Shown here: piece by piece, positions 44,026 through 53,497 of the stretch
Layout: each line of letters starts with the position of its first letter
Numbering within the stretch: position 1 is the first letter of the stretch
Source of the DNA: JAVBLP01 sp052034625
GTDB lineage: Bacteria; Elusimicrobiota; Endomicrobiia; Endomicrobiales; Endomicrobiaceae
Assembly (NCBI GenBank): GCA_052034625.1
Contig: JBPOII010000006.1
Span: 208,045 to 272,044 of the forward strand
Direction of reading: 5' to 3'
Length of the DNA stretch: 64,000 bases
Program-made: the position numbers and the translations under genes
Notes under the pieces: generated by a model
What the model saw: the letters and a program-made list of their open reading frames with translations, nothing else
Told to the model about the DNA's origin: nothing
Databases searched by the model: none

Positions 44026-45750
44026 TTAATCTAAATACTCTTTTAAAGATTTACTTCTGGTAGGATGTCTTAACTTTCTTATTGCCTTTGCTTCTATTTG
44101 TCTTACTCTTTCTCTTGTTACACCGAATTTCTTACCGACTTCTTCCAAAGTGCTTGGATAACCGACCCCTATACCATATCTTAAACTTATAATTTCCGCC
44201 TCTCTAGGAGTTAAAGTATTTAGGACTTTTTGAAGTTCCAATTGAAGCCTGTATTGCTGTGTTTTGGCAATAGGACTTGGACTATGCTGATCTTCTATAA
44301 AATCCTCAAGCCTTGAATCTTCTTCTTCACCTATAGGTGTAGCCAAAGATACGGGCTCTTGCATCATTTTTAAAATTTTTCTTATTCTGTCGGTAGAAAG
44401 TCTTAATGCCTTTGAATATTCTTCAATAGTAGGTTCTCTGCCGATATCTTGCTGATATTTCTTTTTGACTTTAGTAAGTTTTGAAATAAGTTCCTTCATA
44501 TGGACAGGAATTCTTATAGTTCTTGCCTGATCCGCTATAGCTCTGTTTATAGATTGTCTTATCCACCAAGTCGCATATGTGGAAAATTTAAAACCTCTTT
44601 TCCATTCGAACTTTTCAACTGCTTTTGAAAGCCCTAAATTTCCTTCCTGAATAAGGTCGGAAAGCTCAAGATTGCTTATACCTACATGCTTTTTGGCAAT
44701 TGAAACAACAAGCCTGAAGTTAGCTTCGATCAGTTTCATTTTATCTCTGTGTATAACATCTTCAAGTTCTCTTATTTTTCTGTCAGTTTCTATCATTTCA
44801 TCAGGAGTTATAACAAAACCAGCTTTAAGATTTGACTGTCTTGTTAGAAGAGCTTGAACTTTTTCAAGATTTTCTTCTGCATTTGAAACAGGAGAACCGG
44901 TCTGCTTTCTAAACTCTGCCGCCGTGATTTTCCCTGTTTGATATTTTTTAAATAAAGCTTTAACTTTTGCAGGAGGATTTTTATACTTCCTTTCAAACCT
45001 TCTCAGATCATCTCTTATTTCATTGAGTTTTTGTGCAGTTGTTTTTATTTTATTTATAAGCCTTTTGATCTTATCTTGATTAAGATTAAGGTCTATAATA
45101 AGATTAATCACTTCGGAACGCAGATATTTTACTTTCTTTTCATACTTTTCTTTTTCTTTTTTCGGCAAACTCTTCTTTTTTAGCTTATCTTCATAGGTTT
45201 TTATGCTTTTCTCTATTTTGTTTATCTTTTCTACGGTTTTTTTGATCTTTATACCCATACCCTTAAGCTGAGCCTGTGTTTTACGGCCCCTCGGCATAAG
45301 TTCTTTAGGCGTCATTTCCTGCTGGCTTATAAGAGTTTCCCAATTCCTTATTTCTTTTATTATAAGAGGTGATTCAAGAACTATGAGCTTAAGTTTTTTT
45401 TCATTTTCTCTTATATTTTTTGCCAGCTGGACTTCAACTTCACGTTCTAAAAGCGGAACTTTTGCCATTTCGCTGAGATACATTCTCACAGGATTGATAT
45501 CTTCATCTTCACTTGCCACTTTAACGGACTGTTCAATTGCTTCTCCGTTATTTCTTTTAGCTTTATCGGAAAGATATTCCTTATTATCAACAACTTTAAT
45601 GCCGAGATCTTCAAGCGTTACAAAAAAACTGTCGATCTTTTCAGGCACCATGGATTTATGAGGAATACTCTTATTTATCTCATCATAAGTCAGATATCCC
45701 TGCTCTTTTCCGATATCGATTAAACCTTGAAACAAATCTTTTTTTGCCAT
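44026..45750 (-). CDS. rpoD: Primary sigma factor RpoD
   Basis: A 574-residue sigma-70. Region 1.1 is at the N-terminus, region 1.2 has NPVRMYLSEMAKVPLLEREVE, and a lysine-rich helical insert of about 200 residues follows. Regions 2 (LIQEGNLGLSKAVEKFEWKR, FSTYATWWIRQSINRAIADQ), 3 and 4 (GVTRERVRQIEAKAIRKLRH) are complete. It directs RNA polymerase to the TTGACA/TATAAT-type promoters seen throughout the window. It starts 1 nt after dnaG. Confidence 0.97.
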   Translation of the reverse strand: MAKKDLFQGLIDIGKEQGYLTYDEINKSIPHKSMVPEKIDSFFVTLEDLGIKVVDNKEYLSDKAKRNNGEAIEQSVKVASEDEDINPVRMYLSEMAKVPLLEREVEVQLAKNIRENEKKLKLIVLESPLIIKEIRNWETLISQQEMTPKELMPRGRKTQAQLKGMGIKIKKTVEKINKIEKSIKTYEDKLKKKSLPKKEKEKYEKKVKYLRSEVINLIIDLNLNQDKIKRLINKIKTTAQKLNEIRDDLRRFERKYKNPPAKVKALFKKYQTGKITAAEFRKQTGSPVSNAEENLEKVQALLTRQSNLKAGFVITPDEMIETDRKIRELEDVIHRDKMKLIEANFRLVVSIAKKHVGISNLELSDLIQEGNLGLSKAVEKFEWKRGFKFSTYATWWIRQSINRAIADQARTIRIPVHMKELISKLTKVKKKYQQDIGREPTIEEYSKALRLSTDRIRKILKMMQEPVSLATPIGEEEDSRLEDFIEDQHSPSPIAKTQQYRLQLELQKVLNTLTPREAEIISLRYGIGVGYPSTLEEVGKKFGVTRERVRQIEAKAIRKLRHPTRSKSLKEYLD

Positions 45751-45751
45751 T

Positions 45752-47503
45752 TCATTTCCCCGACCCTTTTAATTGGGTAATTAATTTCTTATACTCGTTA
45801 ATTTTCTTATTATCAGTTTCTATTTTTCCTTCTGTCATAAGAAGGATCTCTTTTTCAAGTTTCTGTTTTTTCTTCTCAAGCCTTTTAAACTCTATATCTT
45901 TCAATACGGTTTTAAACGCCTCATCAATATTTTTATATTCTATTGAATTAAGCGTAAGCGCCGTAAACCACTCTGCATCTTCTTTTGAAAGAGCGTTCAC
46001 AATATCAGCATCGCTCATTCCTGAAATAATTAAACCGTAAACTTTAAGGCATCTGGCACCCGTAAAACAATCCTGTGAAACTCTCTCTGCAAAACTTCTG
46101 TCTGTCAAAATTATATTAAGCAGATTTTCTTCAAGAGACAAAGACAGTTTATCAGCGCCTCTATTAATAACGGGAATTTCCGCTGTTTTATTTTCATTCC
46201 CGTAATATTTCATTTTTGAACGTTTGGCTTTCTTAAACTCGCGCCATACTGCTTCTTCATCAACATTTATTTTTTGCGATATGCTTTTTATCCACTCTCT
46301 CTGCACTATTGCATTACCGGTCTTTGACACAAAATCAAGCAAAAAAGAAACTGCTTTCGCTTTTTCTTCAGGAGAATTATTCCCGATATTCACACAAGCC
46401 CTTTCTATCATAAAATCTATCGCACTTTTTGAGCTGTCTTTTAAAAGCAAAAGAAAACTGTCTTTGCCGTTTTCATTAAGATACTCATCAGCATCAACAT
46501 TTTCCGGCAAAGCAGATATTGTCGTTTCTATGCTGTTTTCTACAAGTATTTCAAGCGCACGCTGAGCAGCTATTCTTCCTGCATCATCAGAATCAAACAA
46601 AAGCGTAACGCTGTCAGCATATCTTGCGATAAGCTTAGCATGTTTTGGCGTAAATGCTGTACCGAGCGATGCGACCGCTCCGGAAATGCCAAACTGCTGA
46701 GGAATCACAACATCCATATAACCTTCAAGAACTATCATTTTTCTTTCTTTTCTCAGCTCAGGAAGCGTCTGGAACAGCCCGTACAGATTTGATGATTTTG
46801 AATAAATAACAGTTTCCGGAGTATTTAGATATTTAGGGTTTTGATCCGAAAGCGTTCTGCCTCCAAATGCAATAACCCTTCCCTGTACATCAAATATAGG
46901 GAAAACCACTCTTTCGGACATATATTCAAAAAATGTCCCTCGTGCAGTTTTAGTTATTATTCCTGCCTTTGAAAGAACTTCCGTGGTATAACCTTTTTTT
47001 AAAGCTGATTGTATAAGCAAGCCTTTAGGTGCATACCCAAGCTTGAATTTTCTTATAGTATCCAGCGTTATTCCGCGTTTTTCAAGGTATTCCCTTGCAG
47101 ACTTTGCTTGATTTCCTTCAAGCAAGTGTCTATGATAAAATTTAGCCGAAGTTTCTAAAATTTCAAATAGTTTTGTTTTTTCAGAAACTTTTACAATATC
47201 TTGTTTTGTTTCTTTTATTTCAATTCCGGCTTTCTCAGCCAATTTTTTAACCGATTCTATCCATGATACATTATCCATAAGCATCACGAACTTAAAAACA
47301 TCCCCGGCTGCATTGCAGCCAAAGCATCTAAAAATGCCTTTTTCAGGGCTGACAATAAAAGACGGAGTTTTTTCATGATGGAAAGGACAGCAGGCTTTCC
47401 AATTGCGTCCGGCCCTTTTCAGGTCCGGCAGATACTCTCTTATTACCGATATTATGTCACTTGAGAGTCTGATTCTTTCAATTATATCTTCAGGTATTGC
47501 CAT
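45752..47503 (-). CDS. dnaG: DNA primase
   Basis: A 583-residue primase. The zinc-binding domain has C39, H42, C60 and C63 (CCPFHHEKTPSF and FRCFGCNAAGD). The Toprim catalytic part shows VLEGYMDVV and LLFDSDDAGR. A C-terminal helicase-binding region follows. It makes RNA primers for replication. The rpsU-dnaG-rpoD neighbourhood known from many bacteria is kept, with a NIF3 gene inserted. Confidence 0.96.
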   Translation of the reverse strand: MAIPEDIIERIRLSSDIISVIREYLPDLKRAGRNWKACCPFHHEKTPSFIVSPEKGIFRCFGCNAAGDVFKFVMLMDNVSWIESVKKLAEKAGIEIKETKQDIVKVSEKTKLFEILETSAKFYHRHLLEGNQAKSAREYLEKRGITLDTIRKFKLGYAPKGLLIQSALKKGYTTEVLSKAGIITKTARGTFFEYMSERVVFPIFDVQGRVIAFGGRTLSDQNPKYLNTPETVIYSKSSNLYGLFQTLPELRKERKMIVLEGYMDVVIPQQFGISGAVASLGTAFTPKHAKLIARYADSVTLLFDSDDAGRIAAQRALEILVENSIETTISALPENVDADEYLNENGKDSFLLLLKDSSKSAIDFMIERACVNIGNNSPEEKAKAVSFLLDFVSKTGNAIVQREWIKSISQKINVDEEAVWREFKKAKRSKMKYYGNENKTAEIPVINRGADKLSLSLEENLLNIILTDRSFAERVSQDCFTGARCLKVYGLIISGMSDADIVNALSKEDAEWFTALTLNSIEYKNIDEAFKTVLKDIEFKRLEKKKQKLEKEILLMTEGKIETDNKKINEYKKLITQLKGSGK

Positions 47504-47555
47504 TTTTAATAAATTTAGAAATCGGATCCTTTACCTGTATCGTTAATCCTAATTC

Positions 47556-48518
47556 CTAACTGTCTCTCCTAAATCTTCTAAATCCGGAGCTTTCCACAAA
47601 ATTAAGTTTGCCGTATTTTTTTTCAAGTTTATCAAAAAGCAAGTTAAGACCTAAATTATCAGATGAAATATGTCCGGCAAGAATTACATTCAATTTCTGC
47701 TTTTCCGCTTCCTTTACGGCATCAGGACTTAAATGCATACAGATCATTGTTCCGACTCCGGCAGTTGCAAGTTTTTCAAGCGACTCGACAGGTCCTTCCG
47801 TACCGCCTGTCATATCCACAAAAACTTTTCCGCATCTGGAATCATCATTACCTAAAAGTATCATAGGTGCATGTCCTATCTTTGAAGCGTGTATATATTC
47901 AGGCTGTTTCTTTAAAAAAGCCATAATATCTTTCAAATATCTGGGCTCCAATGCTTCTATTTCTTTTTGAAGATAAGATGCAACATGATTATCTGCAACA
48001 CTGTGAGCTGTCATAAACGGTATTTCCAAAAGCTTTGCCGTATCGGAAACTCTTTCAGTATTGCGCGGCAAAACACTTCTTTGAACATCTTTCATTCTTG
48101 AGGAAACAAGTTTTTCCGTTATATTTACGGGAACACCCTGTTTATGAAGGATCCCTGTCTGCATACCTACAACACTATAGAATGTTGAATAGGCATATCC
48201 TTCAGGGTGATGTGCTATTACTAAATCGATCTTTTTTCCTGAATTTATAAGCTGTTTAGCAAGAAGAAGTTCTGGGGTTTCCATATCTATGCCGACCATA
48301 ACCGTTTTAACTTCGGTTTCAGGATCTCCATTTATTATTCTTGAATCATAGTAAGGATTTGTAAGACTTTCTTTATCAAAATTTTCTTTTTTTTCATCTG
48401 ATAAAGCTTCAAAATCCTCTTTACGCTTCAAAAGTTCAAGTTGAACTTCTGCTGCCCCTCTCGGGTCTGCATTTATTCCTTCTTTTACAAATAAATCATG
48501 GATCTGTTTTAATTTCAT
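47556..48518 (-). CDS. NIF3-like metal-binding protein
   Basis: A 320-residue protein that I assign to the NIF3/YbgI-like group from DLVIAHHPEGYAYST, SVADNHVASYLQ and the C-terminal AGHISSDNLGLNLLFDKLE. Conserved histidines and acidic residues suggest a di-metal site. Proteins of this group are described as metal hydrolase-like; no substrate is established. It lies between rpsU (across a terminator) and dnaG (52 nt). Confidence 0.75.
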   Translation of the reverse strand: MKLKQIHDLFVKEGINADPRGAAEVQLELLKRKEDFEALSDEKKENFDKESLTNPYYDSRIINGDPETEVKTVMVGIDMETPELLLAKQLINSGKKIDLVIAHHPEGYAYSTFYSVVGMQTGILHKQGVPVNITEKLVSSRMKDVQRSVLPRNTERVSDTAKLLEIPFMTAHSVADNHVASYLQKEIEALEPRYLKDIMAFLKKQPEYIHASKIGHAPMILLGNDDSRCGKVFVDMTGGTEGPVESLEKLATAGVGTMICMHLSPDAVKEAEKQKLNVILAGHISSDNLGLNLLFDKLEKKYGKLNFVESSGFRRFRRDS

Positions 48519-48526
48519 AATCCCTC

Positions 48527-48574
48527 AATAAAAAAGAGAGCTGCATTTGGACCAGCTTAAATACAACTCTCTTT
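48527..48574 (-). terminator. Terminator after rpsU
   Basis: A 16-bp stem (48533-48548 with 48559-48574) with two G-U pairs on the minus strand, followed there by a T-run. It separates hinT-rpsU from nif3-dnaG-rpoD. Confidence 0.85.
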
Positions 48575-48603
48575 AAATTTATACAATTTTATCGGCAGTA
48601 TAC

Positions 48604-48810
48604 TTATCTTGACCATCTGTTGTCTTTAAGCATTTTGCGACGGATCTTTCTTTTCGCTTCTGCAAGTTTTTCTTTTTTCAAAACACTTGGAGCTTTATAG
48701 AATTCGCGTTTTTTAATTTCTTGCATTATTCCGTTTCTTTCGCATTCTCTCTTAAAGCGCCTAATGGCTTCTTCGATAGATTCGCCTTCGCGTACTTTAA
48801 CGTTTACCAT
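48604..48810 (-). CDS. rpsU: Ribosomal protein S21
   Basis: A 68-residue, very basic protein. MVNVKVREGESIEEAIRRFK at the N-terminus and the RRKMLKDNR-like C-terminus are typical of bS21. It is part of the 30S subunit near the anti-Shine-Dalgarno region. It is 57 nt after hinT. Confidence 0.97.
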   Translation of the reverse strand: MVNVKVREGESIEEAIRRFKRECERNGIMQEIKKREFYKAPSVLKKEKLAEAKRKIRRKMLKDNRWSR

Positions 48811-48867
48811 AAAAGTAAAACACCACCTTTCTTAAAAAAAGCTTGATAAGAGGAAATACCCTCTATT

Positions 48868-49215
48868 TTATCCCGGAGGCCAGCCGAAAATCCTGCCGCC
48901 GAGTAAATGATAATGAATATGAAAAACAGTCTGACCGCCGTCAGGTCCGCAATTGTTTATTACTCTAAAACCGTTTTTCAGTTCAGGATACTGCGAGGCA
49001 AGTTTAGCCGCCACGCCCTGAATATGCCCTAAAACTTCTTCATCAGAATCAGATATATCTTTCAGACTGCTTATATGTTTTTTAGGGATTATTACAATAT
49101 GCACCGGTGACTGGGGATTTATATCATTAAAAGCAAGAACCTTCTCATCTTCAAATACTTTTTGAGAAGGAATATCACCGCTGATTATTTTACAAAAAAT
49201 GCAATTTTCTTCCAT
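48868..49215 (-). CDS. HIT-family nucleotide hydrolase (HinT-like)
   Basis: 115 residues from the ATG at 49215 (MEENCIFCKIISGDIPSQ), with AAAGGG 6 nt upstream; a longer open frame adds 32 implausible hydrophobic residues. The histidine triad is FHIHYHLLGG. The N-terminal CxxC (CIFC) is typical of zinc-bearing HinT. These enzymes hydrolyse purine nucleoside phosphoramidates and AMP-lysine adducts. Confidence 0.94.
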   Translation of the reverse strand: MEENCIFCKIISGDIPSQKVFEDEKVLAFNDINPQSPVHIVIIPKKHISSLKDISDSDEEVLGHIQGVAAKLASQYPELKNGFRVINNCGPDGGQTVFHIHYHLLGGRIFGWPPG

Positions 49216-49245
49216 TACATACCCTTTCAAGGAATAGTACTGTAA

Positions 49246-49274
49246 ATTGTACCAGATTATAATAAATATTTCAA
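49246..49274 (-). promoter_or_regulatory. Promoter of hinT-rpsU
   Basis: Minus-strand TTGAAA (49274-49269), 17-nt spacer, TACAAT (49251-49246). The hinT ATG is 31 nt downstream of the -10 box. Confidence 0.75.
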
Positions 49275-49372
49275 TATATATTATAATAAAAAGACAATTA
49301 CGTATGATCAATTACGAATTATGAAACAATAAAACTATAAAAGTATGTTGATTGAACTTTCTTTTTATATGA

Positions 49373-49378
49373 TAAAAT
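49373..49378 (+). promoter_or_regulatory. -10 box placed for a leaderless tcdA transcript
   Basis: TAAAAT ends 6 nt before the tcdA ATG at 49385, and no ribosome-binding site precedes the ATG. A TTGATT (49348-49353) lies 19 nt further upstream. Transcription would start at or next to the ATG. Confidence 0.5.
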
Positions 49379-49384
49379 ATCTTT

Positions 49385-50125
49385 ATGGAACAGTTTTTAA
49401 GAACGGAGCTTTTGCTCGGAAAAGAGAATATACAAAAATTACATAATGCAAAGATCACGGTAATAGGTCTTGGCGCTGTCGGAAGTTTTGCTGTAGAAGC
49501 ACTTGCACGTTCGGGGATAGGAGAGTTTTTGCTTGTTGACAGCGATAAAATACAGATAACAAATATCAATAGACAGCTTTTTGCTCTGCATTCCACTTTA
49601 AACAGATTAAAAACGGATATTGCCAAAGAGCGTATTTTGGATATCAATCCGTTTTGCAAAGTTGAAACTATGCCCGTTTTTGTAAATTCCGACAATCTGG
49701 ACTCGGTAATGAAAAATAAGCCTGACCTTGTTATAGATGCAATAGATTCTTTCAGCCCAAAAGTAAGACTTTTAGAATATTGTGTTAAGAATTCTATACC
49801 TGTTATATCATCTATGGGAGCGGCTCTTAAAACCGATCCTTCTGCGATAAAAATTGCCGACCTGTTTGAAACACATCATTGCAAACTTGCAGAAAGATTA
49901 CGCGGCGAGTTAAGAAAATGCGGCATCAATAAAGGCATAATGTGCGTATTTTCGCAACAGTCTCCTCAGATGCAGGCATTATATCCTGAAGATCTGCCAA
50001 ATGGCTCTGAAACCTTTGAAAGACCTACATCAAAGATCCTTGGCAGTCTTAACACTATCACGGGCATTTTCGGTCTGACTATAGCGGACTGTGCGATAAA
50101 ATTCCTGACAGGAAAAGATTTATAA
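49385..50125 (+). CDS. tcdA: tRNA threonylcarbamoyladenosine dehydratase
   Basis: A 246-residue E1-like enzyme. The ATP/nucleotide motif GLGAVGSFAVEALARSG is at residues 28-44. VDSDKIQITNINRQLFAL, DAIDSFSPKVRLLEYC and VFSQQSPQ are typical of TcdA (CsdL). It cyclises t6A to ct6A at tRNA position 37 using ATP. It is one of only three plus-strand genes. No ribosome-binding site is visible and the mRNA may be leaderless. Confidence 0.93.
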   Translation: MEQFLRTELLLGKENIQKLHNAKITVIGLGAVGSFAVEALARSGIGEFLLVDSDKIQITNINRQLFALHSTLNRLKTDIAKERILDINPFCKVETMPVFVNSDNLDSVMKNKPDLVIDAIDSFSPKVRLLEYCVKNSIPVISSMGAALKTDPSAIKIADLFETHHCKLAERLRGELRKCGINKGIMCVFSQQSPQMQALYPEDLPNGSETFERPTSKILGSLNTITGIFGLTIADCAIKFLTGKDL

Positions 50126-50159
50126 AATCATAAATTAATGAAATAGAAAGGAGATCAAT

Positions 50160-50546
50160 ATGGCAAGAGGTCTTTCGGATCTGGCAAATTTAATAAATGA
50201 AGAGTTTACAAAAGAAGGCGACAAAGAAGTTCTTATCGGACTTCGCAAGCAGATAATATCCAATAATTCCGATGATAATCAAACAGCATTGAAAACGCTC
50301 AGGGGCAGAGGTCTTGATATAAGTGATGAAGAGTTCCAGACAATAAGAGATTATAGCGTATTTGAAGCTCAAAAAACTGCAAAAATGATGAAAACGACCG
50401 GCTTTACATATATGATACTTGGAATTATTATCGCTGTTATGAGCATTTATTTAAGAAATAGACTGACTATTTTCGGCATAATTGCCGCCGCATTATTATT
50501 TATGGTAGGGTTTACTTCTTTCAAAAGAGGCAAAGAACTATATTAG
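50160..50546 (+). CDS. Small membrane protein of unknown function
   Basis: A 128-residue protein with a charged helical N-terminal half (residues 1-80) and two membrane helices (about 82-98 and 104-120). AAAGGAGATCAAT precedes the ATG, a strong ribosome-binding site. It is 34 nt after tcdA and its end overlaps that of ribF, on the opposite strand, by 4 nt. I recognise no family. Confidence 0.75.
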   Translation: MARGLSDLANLINEEFTKEGDKEVLIGLRKQIISNNSDDNQTALKTLRGRGLDISDEEFQTIRDYSVFEAQKTAKMMKTTGFTYMILGIIIAVMSIYLRNRLTIFGIIAAALLFMVGFTSFKRGKELY

Positions 50547-51427
50547 TTCAGCCCAAAATATTTTTTGGCTTTCATTATGTCTTTTGATATTTGCGCTTTA
50601 AGCTGGCCGGCATTATCGAATTTCTTTTCATCTCTTATCTTTTTAATTAGAGTTACTTTTGTATATTTCTTTTTCCAATGTCCTTTAAAATCAAATATAT
50701 GTGTTTCCGGAACTACTTTGCCGCATCTGTTAAAAGTCGGTCTTTTGCCTATACTTGTAATTGACGGATAAATAGATATTCCGTCTGAAATAAGGCTTAT
50801 GAACACCCCTTCAGGCAAAATCTTATTTTCATCCGTTTTAATATTTACTGTTGGATAACCTAATTTTTTACCAAGACCTCTATCTCTGAATGGCATACCA
50901 GAAAAAGAATAATCTCTTCCTAAGAATTTATTTACTGTCTTCAAATCTCCCTTATGCAGTGCTTCTCTTATATACGACGACGATACGGCCTTTGAAGCTA
51001 TTTTTACAGGTTTTACTATATCAAGTTTAAAATCATATTTTTTTTGCTGTTTTTTAAGCCAATCTACATTTCCTTTCCTGTTTTTTCCGAAAGCAAAATC
51101 TTGGCCGCAGACAATATGAACCGCATTGAGCTTTCCTATCAGAAAATCTTTTAAAAATTCTTCAGGATTACTTAAAAGTATATCTGACGGGACAGGTATA
51201 AGGATTATTTCATCTATACCGAAACGTTCTATTTCTTCTATTTTTTCATCAATAAGCGAAAGAAATCCGCTTACATTCCTTACCGGCCTTTCCAATGCAA
51301 TAACTATACTTTTCATATCACCTTCTGTTGCGGCGGCCAAAGTCTTCTTTATCAGAAGCTGATGTCCTTTGTGAACACCGTCAAAAGTTCCTATGGTTAT
51401 TGATGATCTCTTTTTATTCATTTTCAA
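50543..51427 (-). CDS. ribF: Bifunctional riboflavin kinase/FAD synthetase
   Basis: A 294-residue enzyme. The FAD-synthetase nucleotidyltransferase half has GTFDGVHKGHQLLI near residue 12 and GQDFAFGKNRKGN. The flavokinase half follows, with GRDYSFSGMPFRDRGLGKKLGYPTVN-type signature (seen in parts from residue 168) and HIFDFKGHWKK. It makes FMN and FAD from riboflavin. It overlaps truB by 14 nt at the end of the rimP-nusA-infB series. No FMN riboswitch is visible. Confidence 0.95.
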   Translation of the reverse strand: MKMNKKRSSITIGTFDGVHKGHQLLIKKTLAAATEGDMKSIVIALERPVRNVSGFLSLIDEKIEEIERFGIDEIILIPVPSDILLSNPEEFLKDFLIGKLNAVHIVCGQDFAFGKNRKGNVDWLKKQQKKYDFKLDIVKPVKIASKAVSSSYIREALHKGDLKTVNKFLGRDYSFSGMPFRDRGLGKKLGYPTVNIKTDENKILPEGVFISLISDGISIYPSITSIGKRPTFNRCGKVVPETHIFDFKGHWKKKYTKVTLIKKIRDEKKFDNAGQLKAQISKDIMKAKKYFGLN

Positions 51428-52133
51428 GTTTCTCTAATAGTTTTTCATAATCTATCAGTTTTTCCATTATCTTTTCAATATTTTCAAGTTCTTCCGGCTT
51501 TAAAGCATCATCTACATTGAACGAATCTATTTTTTCTCTTCTTAAAGCACATACTGTTGCACCGCATCCTAAAACTTCACCCATATCTTGTGCTAAACTC
51601 CTTATATATGTTCCGCTTGAACATTCAACCCTGATATCAGCAATGCCGTCTTTATAAGACAACAGCTCAATACTGTGTATATTAATTGTGCGTGGCTTTC
51701 TTTCGACTTCAATACCTTTTCTGGCAAGCTCATAAAGCTTTTTCCCTTTATATTTTAATGCGGAATACATCGGCGGTATCTGTTTTATTTGGCCTTTAAA
51801 GTGTTCCAATGCTTTTTTTATATTATCTTCCGTAACAAAAGAAAAATCTTTATTTTCAATTACATTGCCGTCTGTATCCCCTGTGTCCGTAACGGTACCG
51901 AGAAGAAAAGAACTTCTGTAGACCTTATCTTTTTTCATAAATCTGTCTTGCAGTTTTGTAGCTTTGCCGACAAGAATAAGCAAAAGTCCGGTAGCAGAAG
52001 GATCAAGAGTTCCGCAATGTCCGGTTTTTTTTACATTAAGTATTTTTTTGATTTTATGTGCCGCTTTAAAAGAAGTTATCCCGGCAGGCTTGTCCAGAGG
52101 GATCATCCCGGAAAGATTATTTTGATTTTCCAT
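51414..52133 (-). CDS. truB: tRNA pseudouridine-55 synthase
   Basis: A 239-residue pseudouridine synthase. The motif TGHCGTLDPSATGLLLILVG contains the catalytic aspartate D44. KVYRSSFLLGTVTDTGD, PPMYSALKYKGKKLYELAR and CSSGTYIRSLAQDMGE are also diagnostic. It modifies U55 in the T-loop of tRNAs and is shorter than versions with a PUA domain. It overlaps nrnA by 17 nt. Confidence 0.96.
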   Translation of the reverse strand: MENQNNLSGMIPLDKPAGITSFKAAHKIKKILNVKKTGHCGTLDPSATGLLLILVGKATKLQDRFMKKDKVYRSSFLLGTVTDTGDTDGNVIENKDFSFVTEDNIKKALEHFKGQIKQIPPMYSALKYKGKKLYELARKGIEVERKPRTINIHSIELLSYKDGIADIRVECSSGTYIRSLAQDMGEVLGCGATVCALRREKIDSFNVDDALKPEELENIEKIMEKLIDYEKLLEKLENE

Positions 52134-53121
52134 CCATATTCTCTTTAAGAATTTTACTGATTATTTTAGGGGCTTCGTCTATTCCGCATTTGAGAGTACA
52201 GCCGGCGGCATTTTTATGACCGCCCCCGCCGCATTTTCTTGCTATATTGAAAACATTAAATCCTTTTGCCGAACGAAAACCGACTTTTGTAGTATTTTTA
52301 TCCACTTCTTTAAAAAGACAACCTACTTTTACGCCTTTTGCCATCAGTGTAAAATTAATTATACCTTCAGTTTCATCTTCCCCGGCACCACATTTTTTAA
52401 ATATATCTTTAGTCAGCTTCATATATGCAAACTTTCCATCAAGATCTGTTTCCATCTCGCACAAAGCATATCCCAACAATTTTAGTCCGGCGATAGAATT
52501 GTTTTGATAAACTTTTTCATAAATACTGTTTGGAGAAACGCCATAAGACATCAGTTTAGCGGCCGCTATATGAGAATCTGCTGTAGTATTGAGCTGTTGA
52601 AAACGTCCTGTATCTGTAACTATTCCTGTATATAAACATTCCGCTTCGCTTTTATTCGGCTCTATCTTCATATATTCAAATACTTTCAAAACAAGTTCAG
52701 CAGTGGAAGCGGAATCAGGAACAATATAATTTACATCGCCGAAATCCGTAAACATTGAATGGTGGTCAATATTTATTATTTTTTTTGCTTGTTGCGGTGA
52801 AATTATATCTCCCATCCTTGAAAAACTTGCTGATTCAAGTATGACAGCACAGTCAAAACGGGCATTTTTGGAAGCAGTTTTTTTTATAAGTTTAGCACCC
52901 GGCAAAAAATTAAGAATGTCGGGTATATCATCGGCACAATAAACAGTTGCCCGTTTACCGTATCTATTCAACATAGAACGTAATGCCAATGCAGAGCCCA
53001 AACTGTCGCCGTCAGGCTTAACATGACCTGCTATAAAAAAAGTCTTTGATTGTTTTATGATCTTTGATATCTGTGAAAGTTTATTTATTTCGGATTTGTC
53101 TAAAGAATTAATTTTCTTCAT
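52117..53121 (-). CDS. DHH/DHHA1 phosphoesterase (NrnA-like)
   Basis: 334 residues from an ATG at 53121, just inside the end of rbfA (14-nt overlap); the frame is open 30 codons further, but that would overlap rbfA by 104 nt. The DHH domain has HVKPDGDSLGSALAL and NIDHHSMFTDFGDVNY, and the DHHA1 domain has GGGGHKNAAGCTLK. NrnA enzymes degrade short RNAs and remove phosphate from pAp. Its place between rbfA and truB is conserved in many phyla. Confidence 0.93.
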   Translation of the reverse strand: MKKINSLDKSEINKLSQISKIIKQSKTFFIAGHVKPDGDSLGSALALRSMLNRYGKRATVYCADDIPDILNFLPGAKLIKKTASKNARFDCAVILESASFSRMGDIISPQQAKKIINIDHHSMFTDFGDVNYIVPDSASTAELVLKVFEYMKIEPNKSEAECLYTGIVTDTGRFQQLNTTADSHIAAAKLMSYGVSPNSIYEKVYQNNSIAGLKLLGYALCEMETDLDGKFAYMKLTKDIFKKCGAGEDETEGIINFTLMAKGVKVGCLFKEVDKNTTKVGFRSAKGFNVFNIARKCGGGGHKNAAGCTLKCGIDEAPKIISKILKENMDGKSK

Positions 53122-53482
53122 TATTTGAAGGCTCTTTTTCTTCTTCAATTTTTTTAAGTATGTCGAAAACTTTTGCAGCTTTTTCATTTGTATTGTCATA
53201 TACAAAAGCAAGCGTGGGAGTACGGCGTAAGTTCAGCCGCATCGCAAGCTGATGTCTTACCGCTTTCGTATTTGCATCCAGAATCTCCTTCACTCTTTTC
53301 TTATCTTCTTCCGTACCAAGTACCGAATAGAATACTCTGCAGCTGCGCAGATCATCTGTAAGTTTAACACCCATTACCGTAACAAGTCCGACATTAAACT
53401 CTCTTATCTCTCTTAATATTTCGGATACTGTCTGGAATATCAACTCTCCGACACGTACCGAGCGTTTATATGACAAAGCCAT
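53108..53482 (-). CDS. rbfA: Ribosome-binding factor A
   Basis: A 124-residue KH-like protein. RVGELIFQTVSEILREI, VTVMGVKLTDDLRSCRVFYS and RTPTLAFVYDNT follow the family pattern. It assists 16S rRNA maturation and cold adaptation. It lies 15 nt after infB. Confidence 0.95.
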   Translation of the reverse strand: MALSYKRSVRVGELIFQTVSEILREIREFNVGLVTVMGVKLTDDLRSCRVFYSVLGTEEDKKRVKEILDANTKAVRHQLAMRLNLRRTPTLAFVYDNTNEKAAKVFDILKKIEEEKEPSNNEEN

Positions 53483-53497
53483 TTACTAATCCTTCAA

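Noticed and set aside
51428..51500. FMN riboswitch before ribF
   Set aside because: ribF overlaps truB and has no leader of its own.
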